Source: Pedobacter sp.
GTDB lineage: Bacteria > Bacteroidota > Bacteroidia > Sphingobacteriales > Sphingobacteriaceae
DNA length: 47,533 nucleotides
Assembly (NCBI RefSeq): GCF_031119335.1
Contig: NZ_JAVHXT010000006.1
Coordinates: 216,378-263,910 of the forward strand
Direction of reading: 5' to 3'
Shown one piece after another: positions 26,796 through 35,811 of this stretch; position 1 is the first letter of the stretch; every line of letters starts with the position of its first letter. The position numbers and the translations under genes are program-made. Below the pieces are notes generated by a model. It saw only the letters and a program-made list of their open reading frames with translations. It ran no database searches and had not been told where the DNA came from.

Positions 26796-28091
26796 ATGGT
26801 TTCACAAATTATATTCGTCATCTTGGCCCTAGCTGGCACTGCGTTATTTGCTTACAATGCCCGTAAGGTTATTCGCAATATCAAATTGGGAAGAGCGACC
26901 GATCGTAGCGACAAACCACAAGAAAGGTTAATGACTATGCTCAAAGTCGCTTTTGGACAAACTAAAATGGCTGTGCGGCCAATTCCTTTTTTCCTGCATC
27001 TCATCGTTTATCTAGGTTTTGTCATCATCAATCTAGAAGTCCTCGAAATTGCAATAGATGGCGCATTCGGCACACATCGTGTGTTTGCGGGACTGGGTGG
27101 TTTCTACAGCTTTCTAATTGGCAGTTTCGAGATTTTGGCAGCTGGCGTTTGGCTGGCCTGCGTAATTTTTCTCATCCGTAGAAATATTTTAAAGTTGAAA
27201 CGCTTTTCTGGTGTGGAGATGAAAAACTGGCCGAAGTCAGATGCCAACTACATTCTCATCACCGAAATTCTGTTGATGACAGCTTTTCTAACAATGAACG
27301 CCGCCGATGCTAAATTACAGGCTTTAGGCGCAGCTCATTATACCGCAGCAGGTGCTTTTCCAATTAGCTCGTGGTTGCATGGCTTACTACCAAACACCGT
27401 TGATAGTCTAATTTTCATCGAACGCTTTTGCTGGTGGTTCCACATTGTTGGTATTTTCGCATTTTTAAATTACCTACCCTATTCGAAGCATTTCCACATC
27501 ATGTTGGCCTTCCCCAATACTTACTTTTCAAAGTTAACACCAAAGGGACAGTTCACTAATATGGATAGCGTAACCAATGAAGTAAAAGCGATGCTAGACC
27601 CTTCATTTGTACCTGCTGATGCCGCACCCGGAAAATTTGGTGCAAAAGATATTCAAGACCTCAGCAGAATTAACCTACTGAACGCGTACACCTGTACAGA
27701 ATGTGGGCGATGCACTTCTGTATGCCCAGCGAACATTACTGGAAAATTACTTTCTCCACGTAAAATTATGATGGATACCCGCGACCGTATGGAAGAGGTG
27801 GGCAAAAACATCGATAAACATGGGACAGATCACCAAGATGGAAAATCGTTGTTAGACGATTACATTACCAGAGAAGAAATTTGGGCCTGCACTAGTTGCA
27901 ACGCTTGTGTAGAAGCCTGCCCTGTAAACATAGATCCACTAGAGATTATCATGGAGCTAAGGCGCTACGCAGTGATGGAAGAATCTGTTGCTCCTGCAAG
28001 TATCAACGCCATGCTTGGAAACGTAGAGAACAATGGCGCACCTTGGAAATACTCGCCAGCAGATAGGTTTAATTGGAGTGAGGGGAATTAA
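26796..28091 (+). CDS. Membrane-bound 4Fe-4S protein (heterodisulfide reductase C/E-like)
   Basis: 431 residues from the ATG at 26796 (MVSQIIFVILALAG); a TTG eight codons upstream is also open but less likely. The N-terminal 240 residues hold about five membrane helices with scattered histidines, as in NarI/HdrE-type haem b subunits. Two ferredoxin clusters follow: CTECGRCTSVCP (300-311) and CTSCNACVEACP (365-376). It probably moves electrons between a quinone pool and a cytoplasmic partner. The partner is likely the CCG-domain protein encoded at 28723, with an unrelated lipoprotein gene between. The physiological donor is unknown; in Bacteroidota the pair is conserved but poorly studied. Confidence 0.88.
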   Translation: MVSQIIFVILALAGTALFAYNARKVIRNIKLGRATDRSDKPQERLMTMLKVAFGQTKMAVRPIPFFLHLIVYLGFVIINLEVLEIAIDGAFGTHRVFAGLGGFYSFLIGSFEILAAGVWLACVIFLIRRNILKLKRFSGVEMKNWPKSDANYILITEILLMTAFLTMNAADAKLQALGAAHYTAAGAFPISSWLHGLLPNTVDSLIFIERFCWWFHIVGIFAFLNYLPYSKHFHIMLAFPNTYFSKLTPKGQFTNMDSVTNEVKAMLDPSFVPADAAPGKFGAKDIQDLSRINLLNAYTCTECGRCTSVCPANITGKLLSPRKIMMDTRDRMEEVGKNIDKHGTDHQDGKSLLDDYITREEIWACTSCNACVEACPVNIDPLEIIMELRRYAVMEESVAPASINAMLGNVENNGAPWKYSPADRFNWSEGN

Positions 28092-28179
28092 GAGGAGTTA
28101 AGGTGAAAGGCGGAAGGTCGAAGGTTAAATAGCAGAAAGCCTATAAAGCAAAAAACAAAGGAGCTAAGTGATACAAAGG

Positions 28180-28698
28180 ATGAGATTAGGATTATTAACT
28201 AGTATAGTTTTATTGTTTTTTTGCGCATGTGCTCAACAACCAAAAGATGAGCCAGCAAAAAGCAAGTATAAAATCCCAACGTCTATAGGTTTTGTTAGCG
28301 ACTATGAGAAAAACTTTAATTCGGCACAAAAAGACTCGCTTCGTAATTTGGTAGAAGCATTTGAAAAAGAAACAGGTATTGAAATTGCAATTGCCACTTT
28401 TGATACCACCATGGTAAGTAAAACAGACTTTAACGACTTCACTTTGGCAACAGCGAATGATTGGGGAGTTGGCAAAAAAGATGAAAATAATGGCATTCTG
28501 ATTGGCTTTTCAAAAGGTCATCGAATGATGAGGATAAACAATGGCTACGGGATCGAAAAGATGATTTCTGATGAGGAAACTCAAGAAATCATGAATAAAT
28601 ATTTTATCAGCAACTTTAAAAAGGATCTCTATTTCAAAGGAACTTTTGAAGGCACAAAAGCTTTAGAAGATTTATTGAGAACTAAGATCAAAAAGTAA
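28180..28698 (+). CDS. TPM-domain lipoprotein
   Basis: 172 residues from the ATG at 28180 (MRLGLLTSIVLLFFCAC); a GTG at 28168 preceded by GGAG is an alternative start. The signal ends near a lipobox with C15 or C17. The TPM domain is about residues 35-165: VSDYEKNFNSAQKDSLRNLV, then TGIEIAIATFDT, WGVGKKDENNGILIGFSKG and RINNGYGIEKMISDEETQEI. TPM proteins bind Ca and some act as phosphatases or in photosystem and envelope maintenance; the role here is unknown. There is no C-terminal membrane helix or glycine tail, unlike YgcG. It splits a functionally paired redox gene couple. Confidence 0.85.
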   Translation: MRLGLLTSIVLLFFCACAQQPKDEPAKSKYKIPTSIGFVSDYEKNFNSAQKDSLRNLVEAFEKETGIEIAIATFDTTMVSKTDFNDFTLATANDWGVGKKDENNGILIGFSKGHRMMRINNGYGIEKMISDEETQEIMNKYFISNFKKDLYFKGTFEGTKALEDLLRTKIKK

Positions 28699-28722
28699 TA
28701 CGCCAAACGCAATACGAAAACA

Positions 28723-29511
28723 ATGGAATTCAAAGTACCAACAATGGCCGAAATGATGGCCGCAGGAGAAGAACCAGAAATATTATTTTGGGTGGGCTGT
28801 GCCGGCAGTTACGACGAACGAGCACAGAAAATTACCAGAGATATCTGTAAAATCTTACATCATGTAGGTATGAAGTATGCCGTTTTAGGTACGGAAGAAA
28901 GTTGCACTGGCGACCCGGCTAAAAGAGCAGGCAACGAATTTCTTTTCCAAATGCAGGCAATGGCTAACATCGAAGTATTGAACGCTTACAATATCAAGAA
29001 GATAGTTACCGGCTGTCCACATTGTTTCAACACCATTAAAAACGAATACCCTGGTTTAGGCGGCACTTACGAAGTCATCCATCATACCCAACTTATCCAA
29101 GATTTAATTAACGAGGGCAAACTTAAAGCAGAAGGTGGCGAAAGCTTTAAAGGCAAAAAAATTACCTATCACGATCCTTGTTACTTGGGCAGGGCAAATG
29201 GCGTTTACGAAGCTCCAAGAAAAGTATTAGAAGTTTTAGATGCCGATTTGGTAGAGATGAAACGCTGCAAAGCGAATGGCTTGTGTTGTGGTGCTGGCGG
29301 TGCGCAAATGTTTAAAGAACCAGAAAAAGGTAAAAAGGACGTGAACATTGAACGTATTGAAGAAGCCTTAGCTACCGAACCGCAATTTATCGCAGCTGGC
29401 TGCCCATTTTGCATGACCATGCTTAACGATGGCGTGAAGCTTAAAGACAAGGAACAAGAGGTTAAAGTATTAGATATCGCAGAGATTACGGCTAGAGCGA
29501 ATGGATTGTAA
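28723..29511 (+). CDS. CCG-domain Fe-S protein (HdrB/GlpC/LutA-like)
   Basis: 262 residues with two cysteine-rich CCG domains. The first has C26 (VGCAGSYDE), C61 (ESCTGDP) and C98/C101 (GCPHCFN). The second has C153 (HDPCYLGR), C182, C188/C189 (LCCGAGG) and C227/C230 (GCPFC). This is the non-cubane or 4Fe-4S cluster scaffold of heterodisulfide-reductase-like subunits. It most likely receives electrons from the membrane protein at 26796-28091 and acts in the cytoplasm. The length and the single-chain two-domain layout are normal. It begins 24 bp after the TPM gene and is probably in the same transcript. Confidence 0.9.
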   Translation: MEFKVPTMAEMMAAGEEPEILFWVGCAGSYDERAQKITRDICKILHHVGMKYAVLGTEESCTGDPAKRAGNEFLFQMQAMANIEVLNAYNIKKIVTGCPHCFNTIKNEYPGLGGTYEVIHHTQLIQDLINEGKLKAEGGESFKGKKITYHDPCYLGRANGVYEAPRKVLEVLDADLVEMKRCKANGLCCGAGGAQMFKEPEKGKKDVNIERIEEALATEPQFIAAGCPFCMTMLNDGVKLKDKEQEVKVLDIAEITARANGL

Positions 29512-29817
29512 GTTGTAACTGTAGCACTAATACTTCGTCATCCCGAATTTATTTCGGAATCGTAATGCTCTAGTAGGCAATTAAGGAAACTACTCGCCAC
29601 TGGGCTCTTACTTTTTGACCGCAAAAAGTAACAAAAACTCTCGGTTGCCTATTTTTCTTTCAAAGTAAATACTTTGGCTTATCGGTGCAAACCGAAAAAT
29701 AGGAGACCGAAATGAGCTGAACGTCGAGATTGTAGGGCTAACGCAAGCAGAGCTTAAACTTAAAATAGTGCGCTTCTCGCCCCTTTGGGGAGAGATGCCG
29801 AAAGGCAGAGAGGGGCT
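29512..29817. repeat. Palindrome-rich intergenic interval
   Basis: Contains CCGAATTTATTTCGG (29543-29557), the perfect hairpin TTACTTTTTG-ACCG-CAAAAAGTAA (29608-29631), and CCTATTTTTC (29648-29657) pairing with GAAAAATAGG (29694-29703) inside TCGGT/ACCGA. A CTCGCCCCTTTGGGGAGAG element (29776-29794), continuing with ATGCC, closes it at 29815. No gene is seen. Confidence 0.6.
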
Positions 29818-30300
29818 TTATTTATTAGCAACCAAGTTAGGCTGCGTTAACGCTCTTAAATGACTAGCCAGTTCATTCAGTTTTTCTTCGTCAATGCCTT
29901 TTAAAGGAACCACTAAATAGGTCGACATGCTATCAATAGCACCTTGCTTATCGTTACGGGTTTGTACAATCACATCATCATTTTTGGTATGCAGCCAAAG
30001 CTCGCCGCTCTTGGTGTCACCATAATAATCCATAGATTTAAACCTGCTCAGATTAAACGCAAAAAACTCCTCCTTGCCGTTGGTGTAAACCTTTCTGTAA
30101 CGACAAAAACCAGTGTTAGTAATCTTCAGTTCATATAGCTTTAAAGGCTCTTTTTGCCCGTCTTTGTCATAGTGTTTGTTCAACATACTATGTATAAAAA
30201 CCCGACTATCTTCTGGTGCCGCAAAGCCAACCAACAGTAAAAAACTTAGGCCAAACGAAAAGAAAACCAACTTTTTTAAGGACAGTGTAAACTTTTGCAT
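29818..30300 (-). CDS. Exported hypothetical protein, 160 residues
   Basis: The N-terminus carries a signal peptide or membrane anchor (LVFFSFGLSFLLLVGFAA, residues 11-28) after a basic start. The mature part (about 30-160) is mixed alpha/beta without cysteine pairs or catalytic motifs. Segments YELKITNTGFCRYRKVYTNG and YLVVPLKGIDEEKLNELASH are the most distinctive. No family is recognised. It is divergent from the gene at 30351 across a 50-bp gap, so they may share control. Confidence 0.65.
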   Translation of the reverse strand: MQKFTLSLKKLVFFSFGLSFLLLVGFAAPEDSRVFIHSMLNKHYDKDGQKEPLKLYELKITNTGFCRYRKVYTNGKEEFFAFNLSRFKSMDYYGDTKSGELWLHTKNDDVIVQTRNDKQGAIDSMSTYLVVPLKGIDEEKLNELASHLRALTQPNLVANK

Positions 30301-30350
30301 GAGAGTTCCCGTTTAAAAGGTGGAAGTTAAATATTTTGATAAATTTGAAT

Positions 30351-30836
30351 ATGATTTTTTCTCCACAATCTAAAGTTTGGATCTACCAAAGTAATCGAAA
30401 GTTTACGGAACAGGAAGCAGCAGAAATAAGCGATATCCTAAATCGTTTTGTTGACCAATGGACCGCTCATGGCTCGCAGCTTAAGGCAAAAGCAGAGATC
30501 TTCCACAACTATTTTATTGTACTCACGGTAGACCAAGATGTGGCTAATGCTACGGGTTGTTCAATCGATTCTTCGGTAAGGGTAATGAAAGAAATTGAAA
30601 GCAAATACGGTTTGGATCTGTTCGACCGTTTCAATATGGCCTACAAGATAGATGGCGAGGTACACGTAGCAACCAAAGAAGATTTTGAAACACTTATTAC
30701 CATCAAAAAAATTGGCTTAGACACTGTTGTTTTCAATAATTTGGTGCAAACCTTAGCAGATTTTGAGCAAAAATGGGAAGTACCTCTGCAAGATAGTTGG
30801 CATAAGAACATATTTGCAGAACAGCTAAATGGTTAA
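30351..30836 (+). CDS. Conserved Bacteroidota protein often mislabelled as an ABC transporter ATPase
   Basis: 161 residues from the ATG at 30351 (MIFSPQSKVWIYQSNRKF). A TTG five codons earlier is open but unlikely. No Walker motif is present, so the common ABC-ATPase label does not fit. The layout is an N-terminal alpha/beta region (residues 8-90, with FTEQEAAEISDILNRFVDQW and FIVLTVDQD) and a C-terminal helical part (LADFEQKWEVPLQDSWHKN). Function unknown; probably cytoplasmic. I recognise the family only by its general look. Confidence 0.7.
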   Translation: MIFSPQSKVWIYQSNRKFTEQEAAEISDILNRFVDQWTAHGSQLKAKAEIFHNYFIVLTVDQDVANATGCSIDSSVRVMKEIESKYGLDLFDRFNMAYKIDGEVHVATKEDFETLITIKKIGLDTVVFNNLVQTLADFEQKWEVPLQDSWHKNIFAEQLNG

Positions 30837-30907
30837 TTGTTTAAATTGGTTATTCGGTTAACTGATTTTATTTGAAAATGTGCGTTCAGTACATCTTGGC
30901 AGCTGTA

Positions 30908-31156
30908 GTCCCGCTATACGCCATAATCTTTTTGTATTCTTTTGCCGTCATTTCGAACGCAGAGAGAAATCTGTTAGTAAGAAGCATTTCACTCTGAGAT
31001 TTCTCCTCATACTTCGTCGAAATGACGCAACAAAAAGTATTTACGCTCCTATCGGGTTTAGGAAACGTAAACCTGTGCAGAGCACCTGCATTTTAAACCC
31101 GACATAAGCGAGCACGACCCCGATATTTCATGGGGAAGTAAAGCGTTTGGCGGGAC
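30908..31156. repeat. Composite palindromic element
   Basis: GTCCCGC at 30908 and GCGGGAC at 31150-31156 are outer complementary ends. Inside are CGGGTTTA (31053-31060) and TAAACCCG (31094-31101), flanking CCTGTGCAGAGCACCTG. The left half contains the CGTCATTTCGAACG / GTCGAAATGACG hairpin (30946-31027). The right half contains CCCC-GATATTTCAT-GGGG. Relatives lie at 34532-34679, 34852-35005 and 44479-44763. Confidence 0.65.
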
Positions 31157-31283
31157 CAACATCGAATAGTAGCACCACCTTTGCTTTTCAAAAAGTTAAA
31201 ATCAGTCTGTTATCTCCTAATAATTAACCATTAGCAAACAACTTGTATGTTTATTTGTTAACTTGGGATTACAGATACCATCA

Positions 31284-33725
31284 ATGAAACGTTGGCTCAA
31301 AATTTCTTTAAAAATAGTAGGTGCACTGCTCATTTTACTTATCCTAGCTTGGGTAGGTGCGGCATACTACATCAGCAAAAACAACAAGGCTATTTTAGCC
31401 AAGATACTTAATCAGGTAAACACCAAAGTGAACGGAACGGTCAGCGTTTCGCACATGGAAACCACCTTGCTTAAAGGCTTTCCCGGCATATCTGTATCTT
31501 TAAAAAACGTATCGCTTAGAGATAGCTTATGGCAAAACCACCAACACGAACTGCTTAACGCAAAAGATATTGATGTTTCGCTGAATGCGCTTTCGCTGGT
31601 TGTGGGCACAATCAACATCCGCAAAGTGGCCATTAACAATTCAAAAATTTATTTGTATACCGATTCTACTGGCTACACCAACACCAGCATGTTCCGCACC
31701 AAAAGCCAGAAAAAGGCAGAGAACAATGATGATAAGTCGAACGATTTACAGGTAAGGATTATTGATTTGAACAAAGTGGATTTGGTGATAGATAACCAGA
31801 AACGCTTTAAGCTTTTCAGTTTTTATGTAGACGAACTGAAGGGAAAGATAAAATATCCGTTTGGCAGGTGGGATGGCGATTTCAAACTGAAAACACAAGT
31901 TCGAAGTTTTGCTTTTAACACCAGAAAAGGCAGTTTTTTAAAAGATAAAAGCATTATTGGCAACATGACGGCACATTATGAAGATGAGGCGGAAGTGATA
32001 ATTATTGATCAAAAACAAATTAAGATAGGTGACGATACTTTTAGCATTGGTGCAAATATTAACGTGGCCGAAAATAAATCTGCTTTTTCTATTGCCATAA
32101 AGGCCGATCAGATTATGTTTCCGAACGTTGCTAAACTGTTGGCGCCAAACATCTCTACTAAATTGCTAAGATTTGGCATAGAGAAGCCCATTGATGTTAC
32201 CGCTAGTATTATTGATAACGGCGATAAAACCAGCAGCGACCCACTTATTAATGTAAAGATGACGGTTGCAAATAACAACCTTTCTATTCCATCGGGCAAT
32301 TTAACAGATTGCAGTTTTACAGGATTTTTCTCTAACCAAGATACCACCAGCAAACCCATTGGCGATGCAAACTCTATTATTCGCTTTTATGGACTGAAAG
32401 CGAATTACTACAACGCACCAATTAGAATAGATACTTTTACGGTTTCGAACTTGGAAAAGCCTTTAGCGCAGGGTTTGGTAACTTCGAAATTTAACCTAGA
32501 ACAACTGAATGGTTCTTTTGAGGAAGAAAGTTTCAAGTTTGAAAAAGGCACTGCAGATTTGAGCTTGTTTTGTCAGGCAGATATTGACAATTTCTTGTTT
32601 ACTAAGCCAATAATTCATGGCAAAATATTGGTAAAAGATGCTACCATCAACTACCTGCCGCGTAATTTAAAGTTGGTAAATAGCTCCCTAGATTTAAACT
32701 TTAACCAAAAAGATTTAAATATTACCAATAGCAGGCTGCAGTTGGGCAAAAGCATACTGAACATGAGTTGTAGCATCGAGAATTTCTTAAACTTTTACTA
32801 CACCGACCCGCAGAAGATAGAGGCTAAAGTGAACTTGAGCAGTCCGAATTTGAACCTGAGCGAATTTATGCCTTTTTTAGGGCCACGACAGGCGAAACGT
32901 AAAAAAACATCCAGCAAGAATGCCATTAAAGAAGCTTCGGAACAATTAAGTGCGGCTTTAGAAGCCTCAAAAGTGCATTTGCAGTTGAATGTTAATAGGG
33001 CGGTTTACAATAAGTTTGTAGCCCGTAATTTAAATGCAAACATTTCCTTAATTGGCAATGGTGTTTACTTCAATAAAATTGCAGTGCAACACGCTGGTGG
33101 CAATATTAATTTCAACGGCAAAGTGGAGCAATTGGGTGCTGTGAACAAAATGCAGCTGAACGCCAACATTGCACGGGTAAGTATCAAAGAGTTCTTTTAT
33201 GCTTTCGATAATTTCGGTCAGCAGTCTATAACTAATAAAAACCTAAAAGGATTTCTTTCTGCTAACGTAAATGCATCTGGCAATGTAACGGCAAAAGGAA
33301 ATATGGTACCAAAATCGATGTACGGCAAGGTAAATTTCACTTTAGATAAAGCAGCTTTGGTAGGTTTTGATCCTTTAGAGAAAGTAGGAAAGTTTGTTTT
33401 TAGAAGCAGAAATTTATCAAATGTAGAATTGGAAAAACTAAATGGCGTACTTACTTTACGTGGCGACAAGGTAGATATCAGCCCTATGAAAGTAAATTCA
33501 ACTGCACTTAACTTTGATGTAAAAGGAGTTTACAGTTTCAATGGTGGCACTAACATCGCCTTAGATATTCCGTTGCGAGATCCTAAAAAAAGTGCTGATA
33601 TTATTGACAAGGAAGAAAGGGAATTGGCTAGGATGAAAGGAATTGTACTGCACTTGAAAGCAGTTGATGAAAATGGTGAGCTTAAGATTAAGTGGAATAA
33701 AAAGAAGGATAGGGAAGAAAACTAA
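31284..33725 (+). CDS. AsmA-family envelope protein
   Basis: 813 residues from the ATG at 31284 (MKRWLKISLKIVGALLILLI). The TTG seven codons upstream is open but unneeded. One N-terminal membrane helix (about 8-28) is followed by an AsmA-type beta-rich repeat (ISKNNKAILAKILNQVNTKV, then ISVSLKNVSLRD and KDIDVSLNALSLVVGTINIRKV) and an AsmA C-terminal segment near 640-790. It is probably anchored in the inner membrane with a long periplasmic groove that could carry phospholipid to the outer membrane, as proposed for the AsmA/TamB superfamily. It is shorter than, and distinct from, the TamB at 38226. Its stop overlaps the end of mtgA by 4 bp. Confidence 0.87.
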   Translation: MKRWLKISLKIVGALLILLILAWVGAAYYISKNNKAILAKILNQVNTKVNGTVSVSHMETTLLKGFPGISVSLKNVSLRDSLWQNHQHELLNAKDIDVSLNALSLVVGTINIRKVAINNSKIYLYTDSTGYTNTSMFRTKSQKKAENNDDKSNDLQVRIIDLNKVDLVIDNQKRFKLFSFYVDELKGKIKYPFGRWDGDFKLKTQVRSFAFNTRKGSFLKDKSIIGNMTAHYEDEAEVIIIDQKQIKIGDDTFSIGANINVAENKSAFSIAIKADQIMFPNVAKLLAPNISTKLLRFGIEKPIDVTASIIDNGDKTSSDPLINVKMTVANNNLSIPSGNLTDCSFTGFFSNQDTTSKPIGDANSIIRFYGLKANYYNAPIRIDTFTVSNLEKPLAQGLVTSKFNLEQLNGSFEEESFKFEKGTADLSLFCQADIDNFLFTKPIIHGKILVKDATINYLPRNLKLVNSSLDLNFNQKDLNITNSRLQLGKSILNMSCSIENFLNFYYTDPQKIEAKVNLSSPNLNLSEFMPFLGPRQAKRKKTSSKNAIKEASEQLSAALEASKVHLQLNVNRAVYNKFVARNLNANISLIGNGVYFNKIAVQHAGGNINFNGKVEQLGAVNKMQLNANIARVSIKEFFYAFDNFGQQSITNKNLKGFLSANVNASGNVTAKGNMVPKSMYGKVNFTLDKAALVGFDPLEKVGKFVFRSRNLSNVELEKLNGVLTLRGDKVDISPMKVNSTALNFDVKGVYSFNGGTNIALDIPLRDPKKSADIIDKEERELARMKGIVLHLKAVDENGELKIKWNKKKDREEN

Positions 33726-34453
33726 AAATCCAACGGCCCCAACCTTTTCATATTTCGCATAATCAAGTATTTTCTATGTTGAATATAGCTTGTTGCTTTG
33801 TTCGGGTTCCAACGCAGCGGGTTAGGGAAGCAAGCAGCAATCAGCGCAGCTTCAGAGCGTTTCATTTTTCTGCAAGAATGGCCAAAATAGGTTTGCGAGG
33901 CAGCTTCGGCACCGTAAATACCATCTCCCATTTCAATTACGTTTAGGTAAACTTCCAAAATGCGTTCCTTGCTCCAAAGCACCTCAATCAGCAAGGTAAA
34001 ATAAGCTTCAAAAGCTTTGCGCACATAAGAGCGCCCTGGCCATAAGAACACATTTTTAGCAGTTTGTTGAGATATTGTGCTTCCGCCTTTAATTTTCTTT
34101 TTCTTGACACCCTGTTTTTCATTGCTTTTATAAGCCTTCTCGATAGCTTTGATATCAAAACCCATGTGCTTCAAAAAAAGTTGGTCTTCGGCACTAACCG
34201 CAGCACGTTTCATATTGTCAGAAATCTCCTCAAATTTCACCCACTCTTTTTTAATTTTGGCAGGTTTTCCATCAGCTTTGCGTTCCCAATTGCGCTGCAC
34301 CATTAAAAAAGTTATTGGTGGATTGATAAAACGATAGGCCAGCACCCAAATGAAAGAAAATATAAAAAACCAAAGCATCACTTTTCCTACGGCAATTGCG
34401 ATGCGCTTAAATAAAGGTCTTTTCGATGTGTGTTTCTTTGGTTTGCGAGCCAT
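33722..34453 (-). CDS. mtgA: Monofunctional peptidoglycan transglycosylase
   Basis: 243 residues, GT51 family; polymerises lipid II into glycan strands. A basic N-terminus and one membrane helix (about 20-41) precede the domain. The catalytic glutamate E89 is in VSAEDQLFLKH. The second conserved block is KGGSTISQQTAKNVFL (about 122-137), followed by KERILEVYLNVIEMGDGIYGAEAAS and SEAALIAACFPNP. No penicillin-binding domain follows, so it is monofunctional. It is convergent with the AsmA-like gene, with a 4-bp overlap of their 3' ends. The ATG at 34453 gives the usual length. Confidence 0.95.
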   Translation of the reverse strand: MARKPKKHTSKRPLFKRIAIAVGKVMLWFFIFSFIWVLAYRFINPPITFLMVQRNWERKADGKPAKIKKEWVKFEEISDNMKRAAVSAEDQLFLKHMGFDIKAIEKAYKSNEKQGVKKKKIKGGSTISQQTAKNVFLWPGRSYVRKAFEAYFTLLIEVLWSKERILEVYLNVIEMGDGIYGAEAASQTYFGHSCRKMKRSEAALIAACFPNPLRWNPNKATSYIQHRKYLIMRNMKRLGPLDF

Positions 34454-34531
34454 TAATGCAAAGGTATGTTTTTTGAATTAAGGTATTATTCATTATTTGA
34501 AAAGCAATGTTCCAGATACTATCTAGTGTTA

Positions 34532-34679
34532 GTCCCGCTATGCACTTCAATCTTTTTGAGTTTGTCAACCGTCATTTCGAACGCAGAGAGAAATCTCACA
34601 GTAAATGCAGTTATCGAACAGATTTCTCTCTGCGTTCGAAATGACGCTACAAAAAGTATTTCCGCTGCTATCGGGTTTA
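34532..34679. repeat. Composite palindromic element with 27-bp perfect arms
   Basis: It starts GTCCCGCTATGC and ends CGGGTTTA. The core arms at 34570-34596 and 34620-34646 are exact complements over 27 bp (CGTCATTTCGAACGCAGAG at the outer end) with a 23-nt loop. Same family as 30908-31060. Confidence 0.7.
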
Positions 34680-34710
34680 ACCTGCAAGTGCTGTGCATAT
34701 AAAATAAAAA

Positions 34711-34812
34711 CCTCTCCCTAACCCTCTCCTTTGTAAGGAGAGGGAAACAAACAGTACATACTCCTTGCTTTTCTCTCCCTTTTAGGGAGAGATGCCCAAA
34801 GGGCAGAGAGGG
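34711..34812. repeat. CTCTCCC-type hairpin elements, two in tandem
   Basis: First copy 34711-34744 (CCTCTCC...GGAGAGG). Second copy 34772-34812 (TCTCTCCCTTTTAGGGAGAG, then ATGCCCAAAGGGCA and GAGAGGG). Same family as 22801 and 29773. Confidence 0.6.
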
Positions 34813-34851
34813 TCTTAAATACGCTGTTTAGAATTACTTTCGTATGTTAAT

Positions 34852-35005
34852 TAAACCCGATTGTAGTTAAAATACTTTTTGTGACGTCATTTCTGACGAG
34901 GAACGAGGAGAAATCTGTTGCATAGAAGCATTTAACTTTGAGATTTCTCTCTGCGTTCGAAATGACGGCAAGAGGACACAAAAAGATTGCAACGTAAAGC
35001 GGGAC
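34852..35005. repeat. Composite palindromic element, inverted orientation
   Basis: It starts TAAACCCGA and ends GCGGGAC, with GTCATTTC and CGTTCGAAATGACGG inside and ACTTTTTGTGAC / ACACAAAAAGAT near the arms. It is the element at 34532-34679 in the opposite direction, 170 bp away. The interval 34454-35092 holds no gene. Confidence 0.65.
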
Positions 35006-35092
35006 TATAATTGCCATGAAATACTGGCAAACATTTTCTAAAAATCAACATACACAATCGTAATTCGTAAATCTAAAATCGTAAATTTGGTG

Positions 35093-35752
35093 ATGCTAAA
35101 AAAAGAACGTTACCGTCATTTTGTAGAGCATTTTTCTACCAAACAACCACACGCCGAAACTGAACTACACTACAACAATCCCTACCAATTGTTGGTTGCG
35201 GTAATTCTATCTGCCCAATGTACCGACAAGCGAATTAATCAGGTAACGCCGGCACTTTTCCAGCGTTTCCCTAACGCTAAGGCATTGGCAGAAACTACGC
35301 CAGATATTGTGTTCGATTATATTAGAAGCGTTAGTTACCCCAACAATAAGGCAAAACATTTGGTGGGCATGGCCAATATGTTGCTCAACGATTTTAACGA
35401 TGAAGTACCATCTGACGTGAAAGAGCTACAAAAAATGCCCGGGGTGGGCAGGAAAACTGCAAACGTGATTGCATCTGTGGTTTATAACGAACCTGCAATG
35501 GCGGTAGATACGCACGTTTTTAGAGTAGCCAATCGTTTGGGACTAACTAAGGGCAAAACACCATTAGCAGTAGAAAAAGATTTGGTAAAAAACCTTCCAG
35601 AACATACCATTGCAGTGGCTCATCATTGGTTAATTTTACACGGACGTTATGTTTGTGTAGCTCGCAGTCCGAAGTGCGAAATATGCGAACTGACCTATTT
35701 TTGCCAATATTTTGAAAAGCTGCAGAAAGCTAAAAATATGAGCAAAACATAA
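35093..35752 (+). CDS. nth: Endonuclease III (DNA glycosylase/AP lyase)
   Basis: Base-excision repair enzyme that removes oxidised pyrimidines and cuts the AP site. 219 residues from the ATG at 35093; TTG and GTG just before it are also open. The helix-hairpin-helix is MPGVGRKTANVIA with catalytic K121, and D139 is in AVDTHVFRV. The 4Fe-4S ligands are C188, C195, C198 and C204, in the C-x6-C-x2-C-x5-C spacing of the family. All key residues are intact. It is followed by recA 132 bp later with its own promoter, giving two adjacent DNA-repair genes on one strand. Confidence 0.96.
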   Translation: MLKKERYRHFVEHFSTKQPHAETELHYNNPYQLLVAVILSAQCTDKRINQVTPALFQRFPNAKALAETTPDIVFDYIRSVSYPNNKAKHLVGMANMLLNDFNDEVPSDVKELQKMPGVGRKTANVIASVVYNEPAMAVDTHVFRVANRLGLTKGKTPLAVEKDLVKNLPEHTIAVAHHWLILHGRYVCVARSPKCEICELTYFCQYFEKLQKAKNMSKT

Positions 35753-35778
35753 AGGAGTAAAAAATATTTCTAAAAATA

Positions 35779-35811
35779 TTTGCACTTAATAAAAACATTT
35801 CGATATGTTTG
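35779..35811 (+). promoter_or_regulatory. Promoter of recA
   Basis: TTTG at 35779-35782 and TATGTTTG at 35804-35811, 21 bp apart, fit the Bacteroidota -33 TTTG / -7 TAnnTTTG pattern. The start codon is 73 bp downstream, leaving an AT-rich leader. No palindromic SOS box is obvious. Confidence 0.6.

Noticed and set aside
30351..30836. ABC transporter ATPase label for this protein
   Set aside because: No Walker A, signature or Walker B motif is present.
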